Positions 32,158 through 41,152 of a stretch of 64,000 nt of DNA are shown in pieces; position 1 is the stretch's first letter; each line of letters starts with the position of its first letter. A program made the translations under genes and the position numbers. Under the pieces are notes generated by a model. The model was not told where the DNA came from, ran no database searches, and was given only the letters and a program-made list of their open reading frames with translations. This DNA comes from MGBC163016 sp964462135 (GTDB lineage Bacteria > Actinomycetota > Coriobacteriia > Coriobacteriales > Eggerthellaceae), in NCBI GenBank assembly GCA_964462135.1, contig CAYWWK010000006.1, positions 23,344-87,343 of the forward strand, given 5' to 3'.

Positions 32158-34627
32158 AAACGCAGACCGTGAGGTCTCTGGGGGCGCAGACGTGCGCAGG
32201 CGCACACCGGCGATTGTTCAGGAAGGCCAACCTTTGAGCGGCTTCTCGCGGTTGCGTGGACCCATCCTCGCTGCGGGTTCTCTGCTGGGGGCTGCCTTGA
32301 GTCTTCAGCTTGGATCGTTCGGATTGCCTCTGGCCGCTTGGACAGGGACGGTGGTCCTGGGAGCCATCGGTGGCCTGATGGCGGCGCTGGTCTGGCTTGA
32401 CTCCCGCGGCCGACAGCGGCTCCTCTTCGGCCTGCTTGCATGCATTGCCCTCTCTTTCATCATCAATCCTCAGGCGGTGCTTGGCGCGTGGGCTACGGTG
32501 GCGAATGGGTTCATCCTGTCTTGGGATGCCATGACTGAAAGCCTGGCGTTGCCGTTTCGCACCGGTGACGGGGTAGGGGTTGTCGGCCTTGCAGCCGTTG
32601 CGCTCTGCTTCGCGTCGGTATCCTCTCTTGTGGTGTGGGTGATCCTGAGACTGCGGGCGAGTGCGCTCGCATTTGGCGTGTGCGCGGCAGTGGCATTGGC
32701 AGCCATCTTCGCCGATGCGGCCTCGTTGCTGTCGGTGGGTTCGGTCATGGGTGCAGGCGTGCTCATGGCTTCATTGCTTTCCATGGTCAAGCGCCAAACG
32801 GGTGGAGCGAACAGGCTGTCCGTCCGAGGATTCCTTGCCATGGTTCCTCCCTTGGCAGTGGCATTGGTTTTGATGCTGGGTGTCGCCTTCGCCGTTGCGG
32901 GTGGCATAGGGAACTGGAGCGGTGCCATCGGGGTGCGCGCAGACCTCATCGAATCATTCGATGAAGCACGCTTTGGATCTGACACGCTTCCTGAAGGGGA
33001 ATTCGCGAAGGCCTCGGGAATGAATCGTGTCGGAGAAGGGGAGCCTGCCCCCCGTCTGGAATTGACGTTCGCCTCGCCGACGGAAGTGGAGCGTTCCTAT
33101 CTGCGCGGGTATGTCGGCACGTCCTATACGGGAACGTCCTTTTCCTCACCTGCGGTTTCTGCCTATGATGGCCAATGGAATGGCCTTTTCGATTGGCTGA
33201 GGCAGAGTGGCTTCGATCCGCTGCTCCAAAGCGCGCAGTACGTGCAGGTCAATTGTGCCGTGGCGGCCCAGCAGGCACCTGCCTCATCAATGACCATCAA
33301 GGCTCGAGAAGCGAATCGGCGATATGCCTATGTTCCCTACCAGGCTATGCAAGTCACTTCGACGCAGCCACTGCTGGATATCTCCTTGCAGCCGTCTGGA
33401 TTCTTTGGGTTGGAGGAGAGCGCGTTGAGCATCGTTCCGGATTCCCAGGCAACGGAATCCTTCACACCTGCAGAGTGGGTGACTTCTCCCTTGGAGGACC
33501 CATCAGGGGAGGAATCAACCTTCTTGCAGGCAGAACGGGCGTATCGCGCCTTCGTCTACGACACCTACCTCTCTGGCGCGGAGGAAAGTGCGGAAGCCAT
33601 CCAGACGTTCTTCTTCACAGGCGAGGGATGGGATCCTGCAACATCTGATCTGTACAGCATCGCCACGCGCATTCGTAGCATGTTGGAATCCCGCTGCACG
33701 TTCACTGCAGCCCCTCCCTCGTTCGCTGCATCGGGAAGTCGCAACTACGTGAATTGGTTTTTGGAGGATGAGCGCCAGGGCAATGCATCGGCTTTCGCAG
33801 CAGCGGCAACCTTGGCATTCCGGGAAGCCGGTGTGCCTGCTCGCTACGTGGAGGGATACCTGCTGAGTCAGGCGAACTCCGATGCGCTGCGGGAAGCGGG
33901 ACAGGCGACAGCGACCCTGACAGCCCGAGAAGCGCACGCGTGGGTGGAAGTGTATGTGGATGGAGTGGGGTGGACACCCCTGGAGATGACGCCGGGTTTC
34001 TACGATAAGGCATATGCGGCCGAACAGACCATCGAGGTGTCGAAGGAGGTTGCTGGCGATGGCAGCGACAGCGACCTGTCCGGCAGTCTGGACCGTTCAT
34101 GGGATGACTGGATTCCCGATGAACTCAGGCCTTTCGCCTGGATCGGCCTGCTGCTGTTGGCGGCAATCGTCGTGCTTGCCTGTTTTGGTCTTCTTGAGTT
34201 GCAGCGTCTTTTGCGTGTACGGCTGCGTGCCAGGCGATTCGCTGAAGCCGTTCAGGCAGCCACTGCCCCTCCTGAGAGGGTGCAGTTGGTCGAACTGACC
34301 GCCATCGGGGAGACGCGAGTATCATCGCTTCTCTTTGACAGACTCATGCGCGCACTTCGCTTCGCTCCGACGCCCTTTGATGCATCGTGGCCGCGAAGGT
34401 ATGCCGATGAGGTGGAACGGCACGATCTTGGCATGACCCCGTTTGAGTATCAACGCATGATAGAGCTGATAGAGCGTGAGCGTTTCGGTGGAGTGCCTCT
34501 GAATGTTCACGAGATAACCCTCATCGAGGACATCCTTGTTCGATTGGAGGCGGCTCTTTGGCGTGGCGCACCCCGCAGGCGCCGCATCGTCATGAGGTAT
34601 CACGCTTTGTTCGAATTGCCTCTCTAG
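32135..34627 (+). CDS. transglutaminase-fold membrane protein (TgpA-like) lacking catalytic Cys
   Basis: About 830 residues. Five or six N-terminal helices (TgpA_N-like) lead to a large extracytoplasmic region containing a transglutaminase-like core, another helix (FAWIGLLLLAAIVVLACFGLL) and a cytoplasmic DUF4129-like tail. In the core, the usual GYCxxFA motif reads GNASAFA (DNA GGC AAT GCA), so the nucleophilic Cys is Ala; His in HAWVEVY is kept and the Asp position reads Glu (WTPLEMTP). It is therefore probably catalytically inactive. The start is uncertain: GTG 32135 overlaps DUF58; TTG 32234 has AGGAAGG upstream. Confidence 0.82.
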   Translation: MNAASHSRNADREVSGGADVRRRTPAIVQEGQPLSGFSRLRGPILAAGSLLGAALSLQLGSFGLPLAAWTGTVVLGAIGGLMAALVWLDSRGRQRLLFGLLACIALSFIINPQAVLGAWATVANGFILSWDAMTESLALPFRTGDGVGVVGLAAVALCFASVSSLVVWVILRLRASALAFGVCAAVALAAIFADAASLLSVGSVMGAGVLMASLLSMVKRQTGGANRLSVRGFLAMVPPLAVALVLMLGVAFAVAGGIGNWSGAIGVRADLIESFDEARFGSDTLPEGEFAKASGMNRVGEGEPAPRLELTFASPTEVERSYLRGYVGTSYTGTSFSSPAVSAYDGQWNGLFDWLRQSGFDPLLQSAQYVQVNCAVAAQQAPASSMTIKAREANRRYAYVPYQAMQVTSTQPLLDISLQPSGFFGLEESALSIVPDSQATESFTPAEWVTSPLEDPSGEESTFLQAERAYRAFVYDTYLSGAEESAEAIQTFFFTGEGWDPATSDLYSIATRIRSMLESRCTFTAAPPSFAASGSRNYVNWFLEDERQGNASAFAAAATLAFREAGVPARYVEGYLLSQANSDALREAGQATATLTAREAHAWVEVYVDGVGWTPLEMTPGFYDKAYAAEQTIEVSKEVAGDGSDSDLSGSLDRSWDDWIPDELRPFAWIGLLLLAAIVVLACFGLLELQRLLRVRLRARRFAEAVQAATAPPERVQLVELTAIGETRVSSLLFDRLMRALRFAPTPFDASWPRRYADEVERHDLGMTPFEYQRMIELIERERFGGVPLNVHEITLIEDILVRLEAALWRGAPRRRRIVMRYHALFELPL

Positions 34628-34713
34628 CCCCTGATGCTCGGTGCGTTGCCGTTTTCTCCATATTGGATTCTTTTGCAATACAATAGGCCACCAAACAAGA
34701 TCAAGGGGAAAAC

Positions 34714-35640
34714 GTGATATACGACAATGTTCTCGAAGCCTTGGGGCATACACCGCTTGTGCGCTTGCAGCGTCTGGTTCAGCCGGACATGGCGCAGATT
34801 CTCGTGAAATATGAAGGTGTGAATATCGGCGGTTCCATAAAGACGCGAACCGCTGCCATGATGATCGAAGAAGCGGAAGCCCGCGGTGACATCGGACCCG
34901 GAAGCATCATCGTGGAGCCTACCAGTGGGAACCAGGGCATCGGTCTGGCGCTTGTGTGTGCCGTGAAAGGGTATGAGGCCCGCATCATCATGCCGGACTC
35001 CGTTTCTGAGGAGCGCCGTCTGCTGGTAGAGCATTACGGCGCTCAGGCAATCATCGTGCACGATGAGGGTGATATCGGGAAAGCCATCGACGAATGCATC
35101 AAAATCGCGCAGGATATGGCTGCGGATGATCCACGCGTCTACGTGCCGCAGCAGTTCGAGAACGTCGACAACCTTCGCGCGCATCGAAATCATACCGCGC
35201 TGGAGATCGCTGAGGATGCGGGGTGCCATATCCATGGATTCGTCAGTGGTATTGGAACGGGCGGCACCATCTCAGGCATCGGCCAGACATTGAAGCGACT
35301 CTATCCTGATATCGAGATTTGGGCGGTTGAACCGGAGAATACCGCCATCCTCTCAGGAGGCGGCATTGGCAGCCATCTTCAGATGGGCATCGGTGATGGA
35401 CTCATCCCTGCCATTCTTGATCAGGATATCTACGATGGCATCTGCGTGATCAGCGATGATGAGGCATTGCAGACAGCGCGCGATCTGGCTTGCGAAGAGG
35501 GTCTGATGTGCGGTGTCTCCTCGGGAACCAATGTGGCTGCTGCCATGCGCCTGGCTCGCAAGCTTGGCCCCGGCAAAACGGTCGCCACCGTGCTTCCCGA
35601 CACGGGAGAGCGTTACTTTTCCACCCCACTGTTCCAATGA
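34714..35640 (+). CDS. cysteine-synthase-family PLP enzyme (variant motifs)
   Basis: A 308-residue fold-type II PLP enzyme closely shaped like CysK/CysM: PLP Lys in GGSIKTRTA, the Asn loop PTSGNQGIG, phosphate loop GIGTGGT, QFEN and GVSSGTN. Two positions differ from canonical enzymes: KDR is KTR, and the substrate-carboxylate loop SGNTG is SGNQG. It makes or breaks C-S bonds of cysteine-like amino acids; O-acetylserine sulfhydrylase is the default, but the altered loop could mean another acceptor or donor. It starts with GTG 34714 after AAGGGGAAAAC. It is monocistronic. Confidence 0.8.
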   Translation: MIYDNVLEALGHTPLVRLQRLVQPDMAQILVKYEGVNIGGSIKTRTAAMMIEEAEARGDIGPGSIIVEPTSGNQGIGLALVCAVKGYEARIIMPDSVSEERRLLVEHYGAQAIIVHDEGDIGKAIDECIKIAQDMAADDPRVYVPQQFENVDNLRAHRNHTALEIAEDAGCHIHGFVSGIGTGGTISGIGQTLKRLYPDIEIWAVEPENTAILSGGGIGSHLQMGIGDGLIPAILDQDIYDGICVISDDEALQTARDLACEEGLMCGVSSGTNVAAAMRLARKLGPGKTVATVLPDTGERYFSTPLFQ

Positions 35641-35667
35641 GCAGGCTGATTCGAAGGTCAGACCGCG

Positions 35668-36558
35668 TTACGACTTCGAATCGCGGTACGCCACGGCCGT
35701 TTGGTAAAGCCGTTTGACCGGACCGTCTGGGTGCTTGGGGAAGATGAGTCCATAGGGTATGTCGCAAGGCTCAGTGAAGGGGATGCAGACGAGGCCAGGA
35801 TGCATATCCTCCCATATCCCCACCGTGACGATAGCGCGTTTGTTGAGTTCGCAGTCTGCGAACAGCTCCATGGTGTAGAAGGGAACCTCCGTGATACGGT
35901 TGGCCCCCAGGGCAGCAAGGTAGGCATGGGCCGCATCGTAGTCGGACGATATCCCAGATTCCATTATGACGAGATCAAGGTCATGAAGCAGGTCGGCGTC
36001 AACGGATTCAGAGTGCGCAACCTCAAGCGTCCTTGGCAGGGCAATGCAGAGCGGGGTACGTATCAGCTCCAAGAACAGGCATCGGTCGCGATAGAGCTCC
36101 GAGAGATAAAGCCCTTCCATGACATCGTAGGACACTCCAAGCCCACGCAGATAGGTACCTGGCTGCACACCTGCGCTTTCCAGTGAGATGATGTCGATGC
36201 GCGTGCCGGGAGCATGCTCGATCATATGGGACCAGATCTCAGGGAGCATGCGGCACTTCATCAGAAGCGAGGTGGCTACGCGTATGGACCTCTCTCCTCG
36301 CTGTATCAGACGCGCGCGTGCGACGGCTTCGTCAGAAAGGCGCATGATCTCAACCGCATCCTGATGCAGCGACTTTCCTGCGTCGGTGAGCTTGACGCCG
36401 CGATGTCCCCGTTCGAACAAGGTGACATCCAATCGCTTCTCCAGAAGGTCGATCTGCTGTATGAGCGAAGACGGCGCGATGTAAAGCGATCGGGCTGCCT
36501 TGCTGAAGCTTCCCGTATTGGCGACCTCAATGAACGATTCGACCTGACGTGAGTACAT
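35668..36558 (-). CDS. LysR-family transcriptional regulator
   Basis: A 296-residue LTTR with N-terminal HTH (VESFIEVANTGSFSKAARSLYIAPSSLIQQIDLLEKRL) and a periplasmic-binding-like effector domain. The first recognition residues include PSSLIQQI rather than the usual PSAVSxQI. ATG 36558 is preceded by GGAG. It is divergent from an OFA-type transporter 111 nt away, with a 26-bp near-perfect palindrome just upstream of its own start, the normal layout of a LysR regulator controlling its neighbour. Confidence 0.92.
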   Translation of the reverse strand: MYSRQVESFIEVANTGSFSKAARSLYIAPSSLIQQIDLLEKRLDVTLFERGHRGVKLTDAGKSLHQDAVEIMRLSDEAVARARLIQRGERSIRVATSLLMKCRMLPEIWSHMIEHAPGTRIDIISLESAGVQPGTYLRGLGVSYDVMEGLYLSELYRDRCLFLELIRTPLCIALPRTLEVAHSESVDADLLHDLDLVIMESGISSDYDAAHAYLAALGANRITEVPFYTMELFADCELNKRAIVTVGIWEDMHPGLVCIPFTEPCDIPYGLIFPKHPDGPVKRLYQTAVAYRDSKS

Positions 36559-36568
36559 GGCAACTCCT

Positions 36569-36594
36569 TTGTGTCAGGTCAAAGCCTAACACAA
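36569..36594. promoter_or_regulatory. 26-bp palindrome, probable LysR operator
   Basis: TTGTGTCAGG-TCAAAG-CCTAACACAA: the arms match at 9 of 10 positions. It lies 11-36 nt upstream of the LysR start and about 75-100 nt upstream of the OFA transporter start. Position and T-N-A symmetry fit an LTTR recognition site. Confidence 0.6.
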
Positions 36595-36669
36595 TGATAG
36601 AGAAAACCGTGTTCCAAACCGAATGCAAGTAATTACTATAAGGTCATGCATGGAAGTCAGGGGGATGTC

Positions 36670-37965
36670 ATGAATGTGGACTCGATCAAACGCAAGCGGT
36701 ATGTCTATCTCTTCGCATCGGCGGCGTCGTTTCTGGTACTGGGCTTGGTGTACGCATGGTCGCTTTTTGCGACACCCCTCGCTGACATATACGGCTGGGA
36801 GATGGCAGCCGTGAAGGTCACCTTCACCATCTGCATGATGGCATTCTGCGTGGGCGGCCTGATTGGCGTGCGAGTGCTTCGGCGCCTCGGCGTGCGCGGA
36901 GCCATACTGCTGGCAGCCGCGCTGCTCGTCTGTGGCTTCGCTGGCACTGCGCTTTTGGCCTCGCAGGGTATCTGGGTCCTGTACGTCTGCTATGGCGTGT
37001 TCATCGGTTGCGGGACGGGGCTGGGTTACAACGTCACCATAGCCACGGTCACCCTGTGGTTTCCCGACCGCACGGGTTTCGCCTCCGGTGTCATGTTCAT
37101 GGGATTTGGGCTGGGGTCGCTCACCTTGGGCACGTTGACGCGCACCATCATCGGGACGGCAGGCATTCCCGTCGCGCTGGGAGCCGTCGCGGCGACGGCC
37201 TGCGTGGTGTTCGTGTTCTTGGCATGCTTTCTGAAGCGTGCTCCCGATAACATCGGCGAGCTTCTGGGTGTGGGTATGAAGAAGGAAGCCGTAGCCGCCG
37301 ACGAACTGTCCTCCGATGCGGAGTTCGTATCGGAGGTCAAGGCTGCCGCAGACGACGAGGCCGACCAGCGCCACATCTTCCACGATCCGGCCTTCTACGG
37401 GTATTACCTGTGGGCCATCATCATCCTGGGTGCTGGGCTCGTGGTGATCGGCACCTCCATGCAGGGCGCGCTCGAACTGGGTGTGGACGCGACGTTCGCT
37501 GCCACGCTGGTGGGAATCATTCCCATCGTGAACGGCCTGTCGGGACTCACCATGGGTGTCATCTACGACAAGAAGGGACTGCGGTTCTCCATGATCCTGG
37601 TGGCAACAATCGCTTTCGCGGCGTGCACCACCTTGGCCTGTTCCTTCTTCTTCGGGCAAGGATGGCTCTATGTCATCGGCTGCCTGATGATGGTGATGGG
37701 TTATGGCAGCGTGGCGCCTCAAGCCACCGCCTTCGCCCGTGAGCGTTACGGCGCCAAGCGCTTCCCGCATCACCTGGCCATTGTGAACACCGACATCGCT
37801 GGTGGCTCGGCCTTCCAGCAGGTCGTGATGAGCGCCTGCAGCGGCGTGAGCCTGTTCGTGTACACCACCATGGCCGTATCGGGAGCTGTGGCCTTCGTGA
37901 CCAGCCTCGTCTTCGCCCGCATCACGAAGCCGAGGAAAGTGGAAACCAAGCAGCCACGGGCGTAA
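36670..37965 (+). CDS. OFA-type MFS transporter (oxalate/formate antiporter family)
   Basis: A 431-residue twelve-helix MFS protein. The OFA features GLVYAWSLFATPLADIYGW (helix 1) and YNVTIATVTLWFPDRTGFASG (helix 4-5 loop) are clear. Family members exchange small carboxylates such as oxalate, formate, lactate or aromatic acids. ATG 36670 has AGGGGG 6 nt upstream and is preferred over 36646. It is divergent from, and likely controlled by, the LysR gene. A strong hairpin follows its stop. Confidence 0.87.
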   Translation: MNVDSIKRKRYVYLFASAASFLVLGLVYAWSLFATPLADIYGWEMAAVKVTFTICMMAFCVGGLIGVRVLRRLGVRGAILLAAALLVCGFAGTALLASQGIWVLYVCYGVFIGCGTGLGYNVTIATVTLWFPDRTGFASGVMFMGFGLGSLTLGTLTRTIIGTAGIPVALGAVAATACVVFVFLACFLKRAPDNIGELLGVGMKKEAVAADELSSDAEFVSEVKAAADDEADQRHIFHDPAFYGYYLWAIIILGAGLVVIGTSMQGALELGVDATFAATLVGIIPIVNGLSGLTMGVIYDKKGLRFSMILVATIAFAACTTLACSFFFGQGWLYVIGCLMMVMGYGSVAPQATAFARERYGAKRFPHHLAIVNTDIAGGSAFQQVVMSACSGVSLFVYTTMAVSGAVAFVTSLVFARITKPRKVETKQPRA

Positions 37966-37977
37966 GCCTTCAGTATA

Positions 37978-38015
37978 GGAGCCCCGCCGCACCCCCCCCT
38001 AGGCGGCGAGGCTCC
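37978..38015. terminator. bidirectional terminator between convergent MFS genes
   Basis: GGAGCCCCGCCGC pairs with GCGGCGAGGCTCC (one C-A mismatch) around a 12-nt loop containing a run of C. It lies between stops at 37965 and 38028. No long T-tract is present. Confidence 0.65.
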
Positions 38016-38027
38016 GGACCGCGAACC

Positions 38028-39494
38028 CTAACGCTCTTGTTCCGACTCGCGTTGCGCCCTGGACGCCTTCTTGGACGATGTGGCGCTGCCGGAGGACAGC
38101 TTCGACACGTGACGCGCATAGACCACTGACAATACCGTTGCCACGACCACGAAGGCGATGGCGAGGTACACGGTCAGCGTGAATCCATCACCGTAGGCCT
38201 GCACTTTGGTTGCGCCATCGGCCATCAGACGGTGGACATCCCCGGACATGATTCCCACGAACAGGGCCGAGGATACCGACCCGGCAACTTGGACCAAAGT
38301 GGAATGGATTGAGGATCCGCTCGTGGACAGTTCGGGGGGAAGCACCTCCAGGTCGATACTTTTGATGGCAGGGTATTCGGCACCAATGCCGGCACATGCG
38401 AGTGCCATGCAGCATACGACCGCCACGGCGATGCCAGCATGCGTGGACACCGCGAGCGCAACGAACCCGACGAGGCAGACTCCGAATCCGATGGGCACGA
38501 GCGGCCATGCCCCCGACTTCCCCAAGACGCGTCCGCTGACGAAGCACAGCCCTGCATAGCAGAGCACCGCTGGGGCCACCAGGCATCCGGCGATGAACGG
38601 CGAGAAGCCTGAAACCCCTTCCAGGTACAGTGGGATCATCAGGCTCAGATAGATGGAGCTCATATAGCTGAGCACGATGAGAGTCTCGCCGATCACATAC
38701 GTTCTGTTGCGGAATGGGCGCATGTCAAGGAGGGGCTGGTCGAGACGCTTTTGGCGATGCACGAACCAAGCGCATACGGCCACTCCCGCCATCATGAGTG
38801 CAGCCATGGGAATTGGATAGCGTGCTACGTCGTTCAAGCCGATCATGAACGCGGAAAGCCCGACGGCTATCAAAACGACGCTCAGGCCATCGATGGAAAG
38901 CTTTTGGCGGGGCATGATGTCGATGAGAGTGTGCCACGTGAAGAAGAAGAGCACGAATGCAGTCAGCGTGGGGATGGCGAAAAGCACGCGCAACCCCCAG
39001 TATGTTATGACGAGACCAGAGAGTATGGGCGCGATAGCCAGCCCTACTCCGATGACGCCGCTGTCTATGGCAAGCAGGCGTCCCGCCCCGTTCTTGGGCG
39101 AGAGGTTGAGAAGAGCCTCGTTCACCACGGGGAAGTAGAGCCCAGTGGCAACTGCTTGGACCAGCCTTGCCGCCACCAATGAGGGAAAGTCCCAGGCAAG
39201 CACGCCGAGCAGCGATCCGGCAAACGATACGATCAGGCCGAACAGCATGATCTTCCTCAGGCCGAAACGGCGCAGACTGGTGGCGGCCAACACGATGACG
39301 ACGCCAGCAACGATGGAATATCCCAACACCAGCAGGTTTGCCTCGGAGAGGCTCACATGGTATTCCGTTGACACGTAGTCAAGTGCGACATTCATCAGCG
39401 ACTGCATGAAGGAGGCAAGCAGGTTGCACGCGAACAACACCAATATCATGCGACGTCGTCTGTGATCCGTGATCTGTTCCTGCTGGGTTGCCAT
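38028..39494 (-). CDS. MFS transporter, DHA2 (EmrB/QacA-like) family
   Basis: A 488-residue protein with about fourteen helices, fitting DHA2 drug exporters. Motifs: SFMQSLMNVALDYVSTEYHVS (helix 1, DHA2 motif D1-like, with the usual proline replaced) and RRFGLRKIMLFGL (motif A). ATG 39494 has CGGAG 8 nt upstream; ATG 39512 is the alternative. It ends in a Ser/Lys/Glu-rich cytoplasmic tail. It presumably exports hydrophobic or cationic compounds. There is no adaptor (EmrA) nearby. Confidence 0.87.
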   Translation of the reverse strand: MATQQEQITDHRRRRMILVLFACNLLASFMQSLMNVALDYVSTEYHVSLSEANLLVLGYSIVAGVVIVLAATSLRRFGLRKIMLFGLIVSFAGSLLGVLAWDFPSLVAARLVQAVATGLYFPVVNEALLNLSPKNGAGRLLAIDSGVIGVGLAIAPILSGLVITYWGLRVLFAIPTLTAFVLFFFTWHTLIDIMPRQKLSIDGLSVVLIAVGLSAFMIGLNDVARYPIPMAALMMAGVAVCAWFVHRQKRLDQPLLDMRPFRNRTYVIGETLIVLSYMSSIYLSLMIPLYLEGVSGFSPFIAGCLVAPAVLCYAGLCFVSGRVLGKSGAWPLVPIGFGVCLVGFVALAVSTHAGIAVAVVCCMALACAGIGAEYPAIKSIDLEVLPPELSTSGSSIHSTLVQVAGSVSSALFVGIMSGDVHRLMADGATKVQAYGDGFTLTVYLAIAFVVVATVLSVVYARHVSKLSSGSATSSKKASRAQRESEQER

Positions 39495-39614
39495 TCGCGT
39501 GGCTCCGCTCATCGCCCGATTCTCATACCGGGAATCATGGTATTGCGGGTGCTGTCATATGCGCTTCGCAGGGGTAGCTTGGTTGTAAAGCCGTAACTTG
39601 GCAGAAAGAAGGAA

Positions 39615-39647
39615 CACCCCTTGTCTGTCAGGATCAGGCAAGGGGTG
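39615..39647 (-). terminator. terminator of the split-barrel flavin gene
   Basis: A 13-bp stem (CACCCCTTGTCTG / CAGGCAAGGGGTG, one wobble) with a 7-nt loop lies 35 nt beyond the stop at 39682. On the minus strand it is followed by TTCCTTCTTTC. Confidence 0.75.
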
Positions 39648-39681
39648 ATGATGGCGAATATGATGGATGAAGCGGAAGGGT

Positions 39682-40086
39682 TCACTCCCACGTAACGGTG
39701 CGAGAAGGCTCTCCGGTCATGGAATCGAAGGTGGCGGTGGCGTTCCTGAGCTCCAAGACCACGCAATTGCCGTCGTTTTCGTCGTAGCGTTCGCGCAGGA
39801 AGGGATAGGCATCAAGCATATGCTTGCTGGCCTTAGGCCTCTCATCAGGGATGAAGTCAGCGCTGATGCGCACCCAGCGAGGTCCATCACAGGCGCAGAT
39901 CTCAGCACGGGGGTGTGCGAGTATCTGCTTGTAGACATCCTTTGATTTCCCGGTCTGGATGTAGAGCTTGTCCTCGAAGATGTCCACCGTGCCGAAGGGG
40001 CGTACGCGAGGATTGCCCTTTGCGTCAACGGTTGCCAGGTAATAGGTTGGGGCTTTCTCTTTGAGGAAGGTGAACACTTCGTCCAT
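39682..40086 (-). CDS. pyridoxamine 5'-phosphate oxidase-like flavin protein
   Basis: A 134-residue split-barrel protein: YYLATVDAKGNPRVRPFGTVD and LYIQTGKSKDVYKQI are the first strands and FMN-contact segment of this superfamily. Small anaerobe homologues bind FMN or F420-like cofactors and are often of unknown function. ATG 40086 with AAAGGAACC upstream is clearly the start; the longer frame upstream does not resemble protein. It is followed by its own terminator. Confidence 0.85.
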   Translation of the reverse strand: MDEVFTFLKEKAPTYYLATVDAKGNPRVRPFGTVDIFEDKLYIQTGKSKDVYKQILAHPRAEICACDGPRWVRISADFIPDERPKASKHMLDAYPFLRERYDENDGNCVVLELRNATATFDSMTGEPSRTVTWE

Positions 40087-40264
40087 GGCAGGTTCCTTTC
40101 TGTGCCAGACGTTCATGATGTTCGTGCTTCGCCCATGATAGCGTTCCCCTCGTCTGCGCCCTATAGGCCTATTGGTATTAAATCGCGCTTTTCTTAAGAG
40201 AGATATCATCCTGTTCTGACAATCGGAAAGCCCCAGGCACATCGCAAGCCACACCCGAAAAGGG

Positions 40265-41059
40265 TCATCGCAGATTCGCCAGCAATGCCTCCACCAGGAA
40301 GTCCGTGGCTCCTTCGCCGCAGGGCTCATCGTAGTAGGCCCGGAAACGCGAATCCTCCAAGTAGCCTTGGGCAAGGCCACGGTGCGCTTCGCGTGTATAA
40401 CCCTCACCCCAGTGGATGCGAATCCACTTCTCATGCATATGGGCCAACTCCTGGGATGCTTCGCTTGTGGGGTCTTCGGTGGCCATGGCTATGCGCAGCT
40501 GCACCTTGATGGCCTCTTCCAGCAATTCCTTCGCGTCCCATTCGTCCTTCGTCAGCGCCATCATGCGCGCGTTCGCCTCTTCGATGGCATCATTGCCGTA
40601 GAGCTTGCGTGCTTCTTGGCCGTAGGCTTGCTCGAATCCTTCCAGCCCCTGTCTCTTCATGTCTTCGAACGCATCTGAAGCATCCATACCATCCATCCTT
40701 TCCAAAGCGGCGATAGCGGCTTTCGTGCGCTTGATCGCCTGGTTCACTGATGCACCCTGCGCCTGCAGGGTGGCAAGATGTGACGTGAGGGCGTCCTTGA
40801 CGTCCATCGTGCCGCTCAGCAGAGATCCGATGGCGGCAAGGGTCAAGCCGCAGGCCTTCATGGCCAGGATCTGGGCGAGTCGCTTGGCATCGCTTTGGGT
40901 ATAGGTGCGGTACCCGCTTTCCGTGCGCATCGGGGCAAGCAGGCCCTTGTCCTCATAATGGCGAAGGGTGCGGGAGCTGATATTTGCCAGCTCTGCCAGC
41001 TGACCTATGGTGTAGCTTCCCATCCGCTTGGTATCCTGGTTGTTTGAGGGTTTGCCCAT
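40265..41059 (-). CDS. MerR-family regulator with TipAS-like effector domain
   Basis: A 264-residue protein. The N-terminal MerR HTH (YTIGQLAELANISSRTLRHYEDKGLLAP ... GYRTYTQSDAKRLAQI) is followed by a coiled coil and a C-terminal TipAS-type helical domain (AHMHEKWIRIHWGEGYTREAHRGLAQGYLEDSRFRAYYDE). TipAL-like proteins sense antibiotics or other hydrophobic ligands and activate export or resistance genes; the DHA2 exporter 0.8 kb away could be a target, but this is speculative. ATG 41059 follows AAGGAGGTG at good spacing. Confidence 0.9.
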   Translation of the reverse strand: MGKPSNNQDTKRMGSYTIGQLAELANISSRTLRHYEDKGLLAPMRTESGYRTYTQSDAKRLAQILAMKACGLTLAAIGSLLSGTMDVKDALTSHLATLQAQGASVNQAIKRTKAAIAALERMDGMDASDAFEDMKRQGLEGFEQAYGQEARKLYGNDAIEEANARMMALTKDEWDAKELLEEAIKVQLRIAMATEDPTSEASQELAHMHEKWIRIHWGEGYTREAHRGLAQGYLEDSRFRAYYDEPCGEGATDFLVEALLANLR

Positions 41060-41152
41060 CACGTTCACCTCCTTGCCTGCATGATGCTCCTTGCCGCAGC
41101 GTCAAGGTCAAGCGGTGATACAGGACGCATCAACTGCAGCCATTCAGTGAAG

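Noticed and set aside
36586..37992. 468-codon minus-strand frame opposite the OFA transporter
   Set aside because: His/Gly/Arg-rich shadow of a membrane protein gene; the OFA motifs on the plus strand decide the coding strand.
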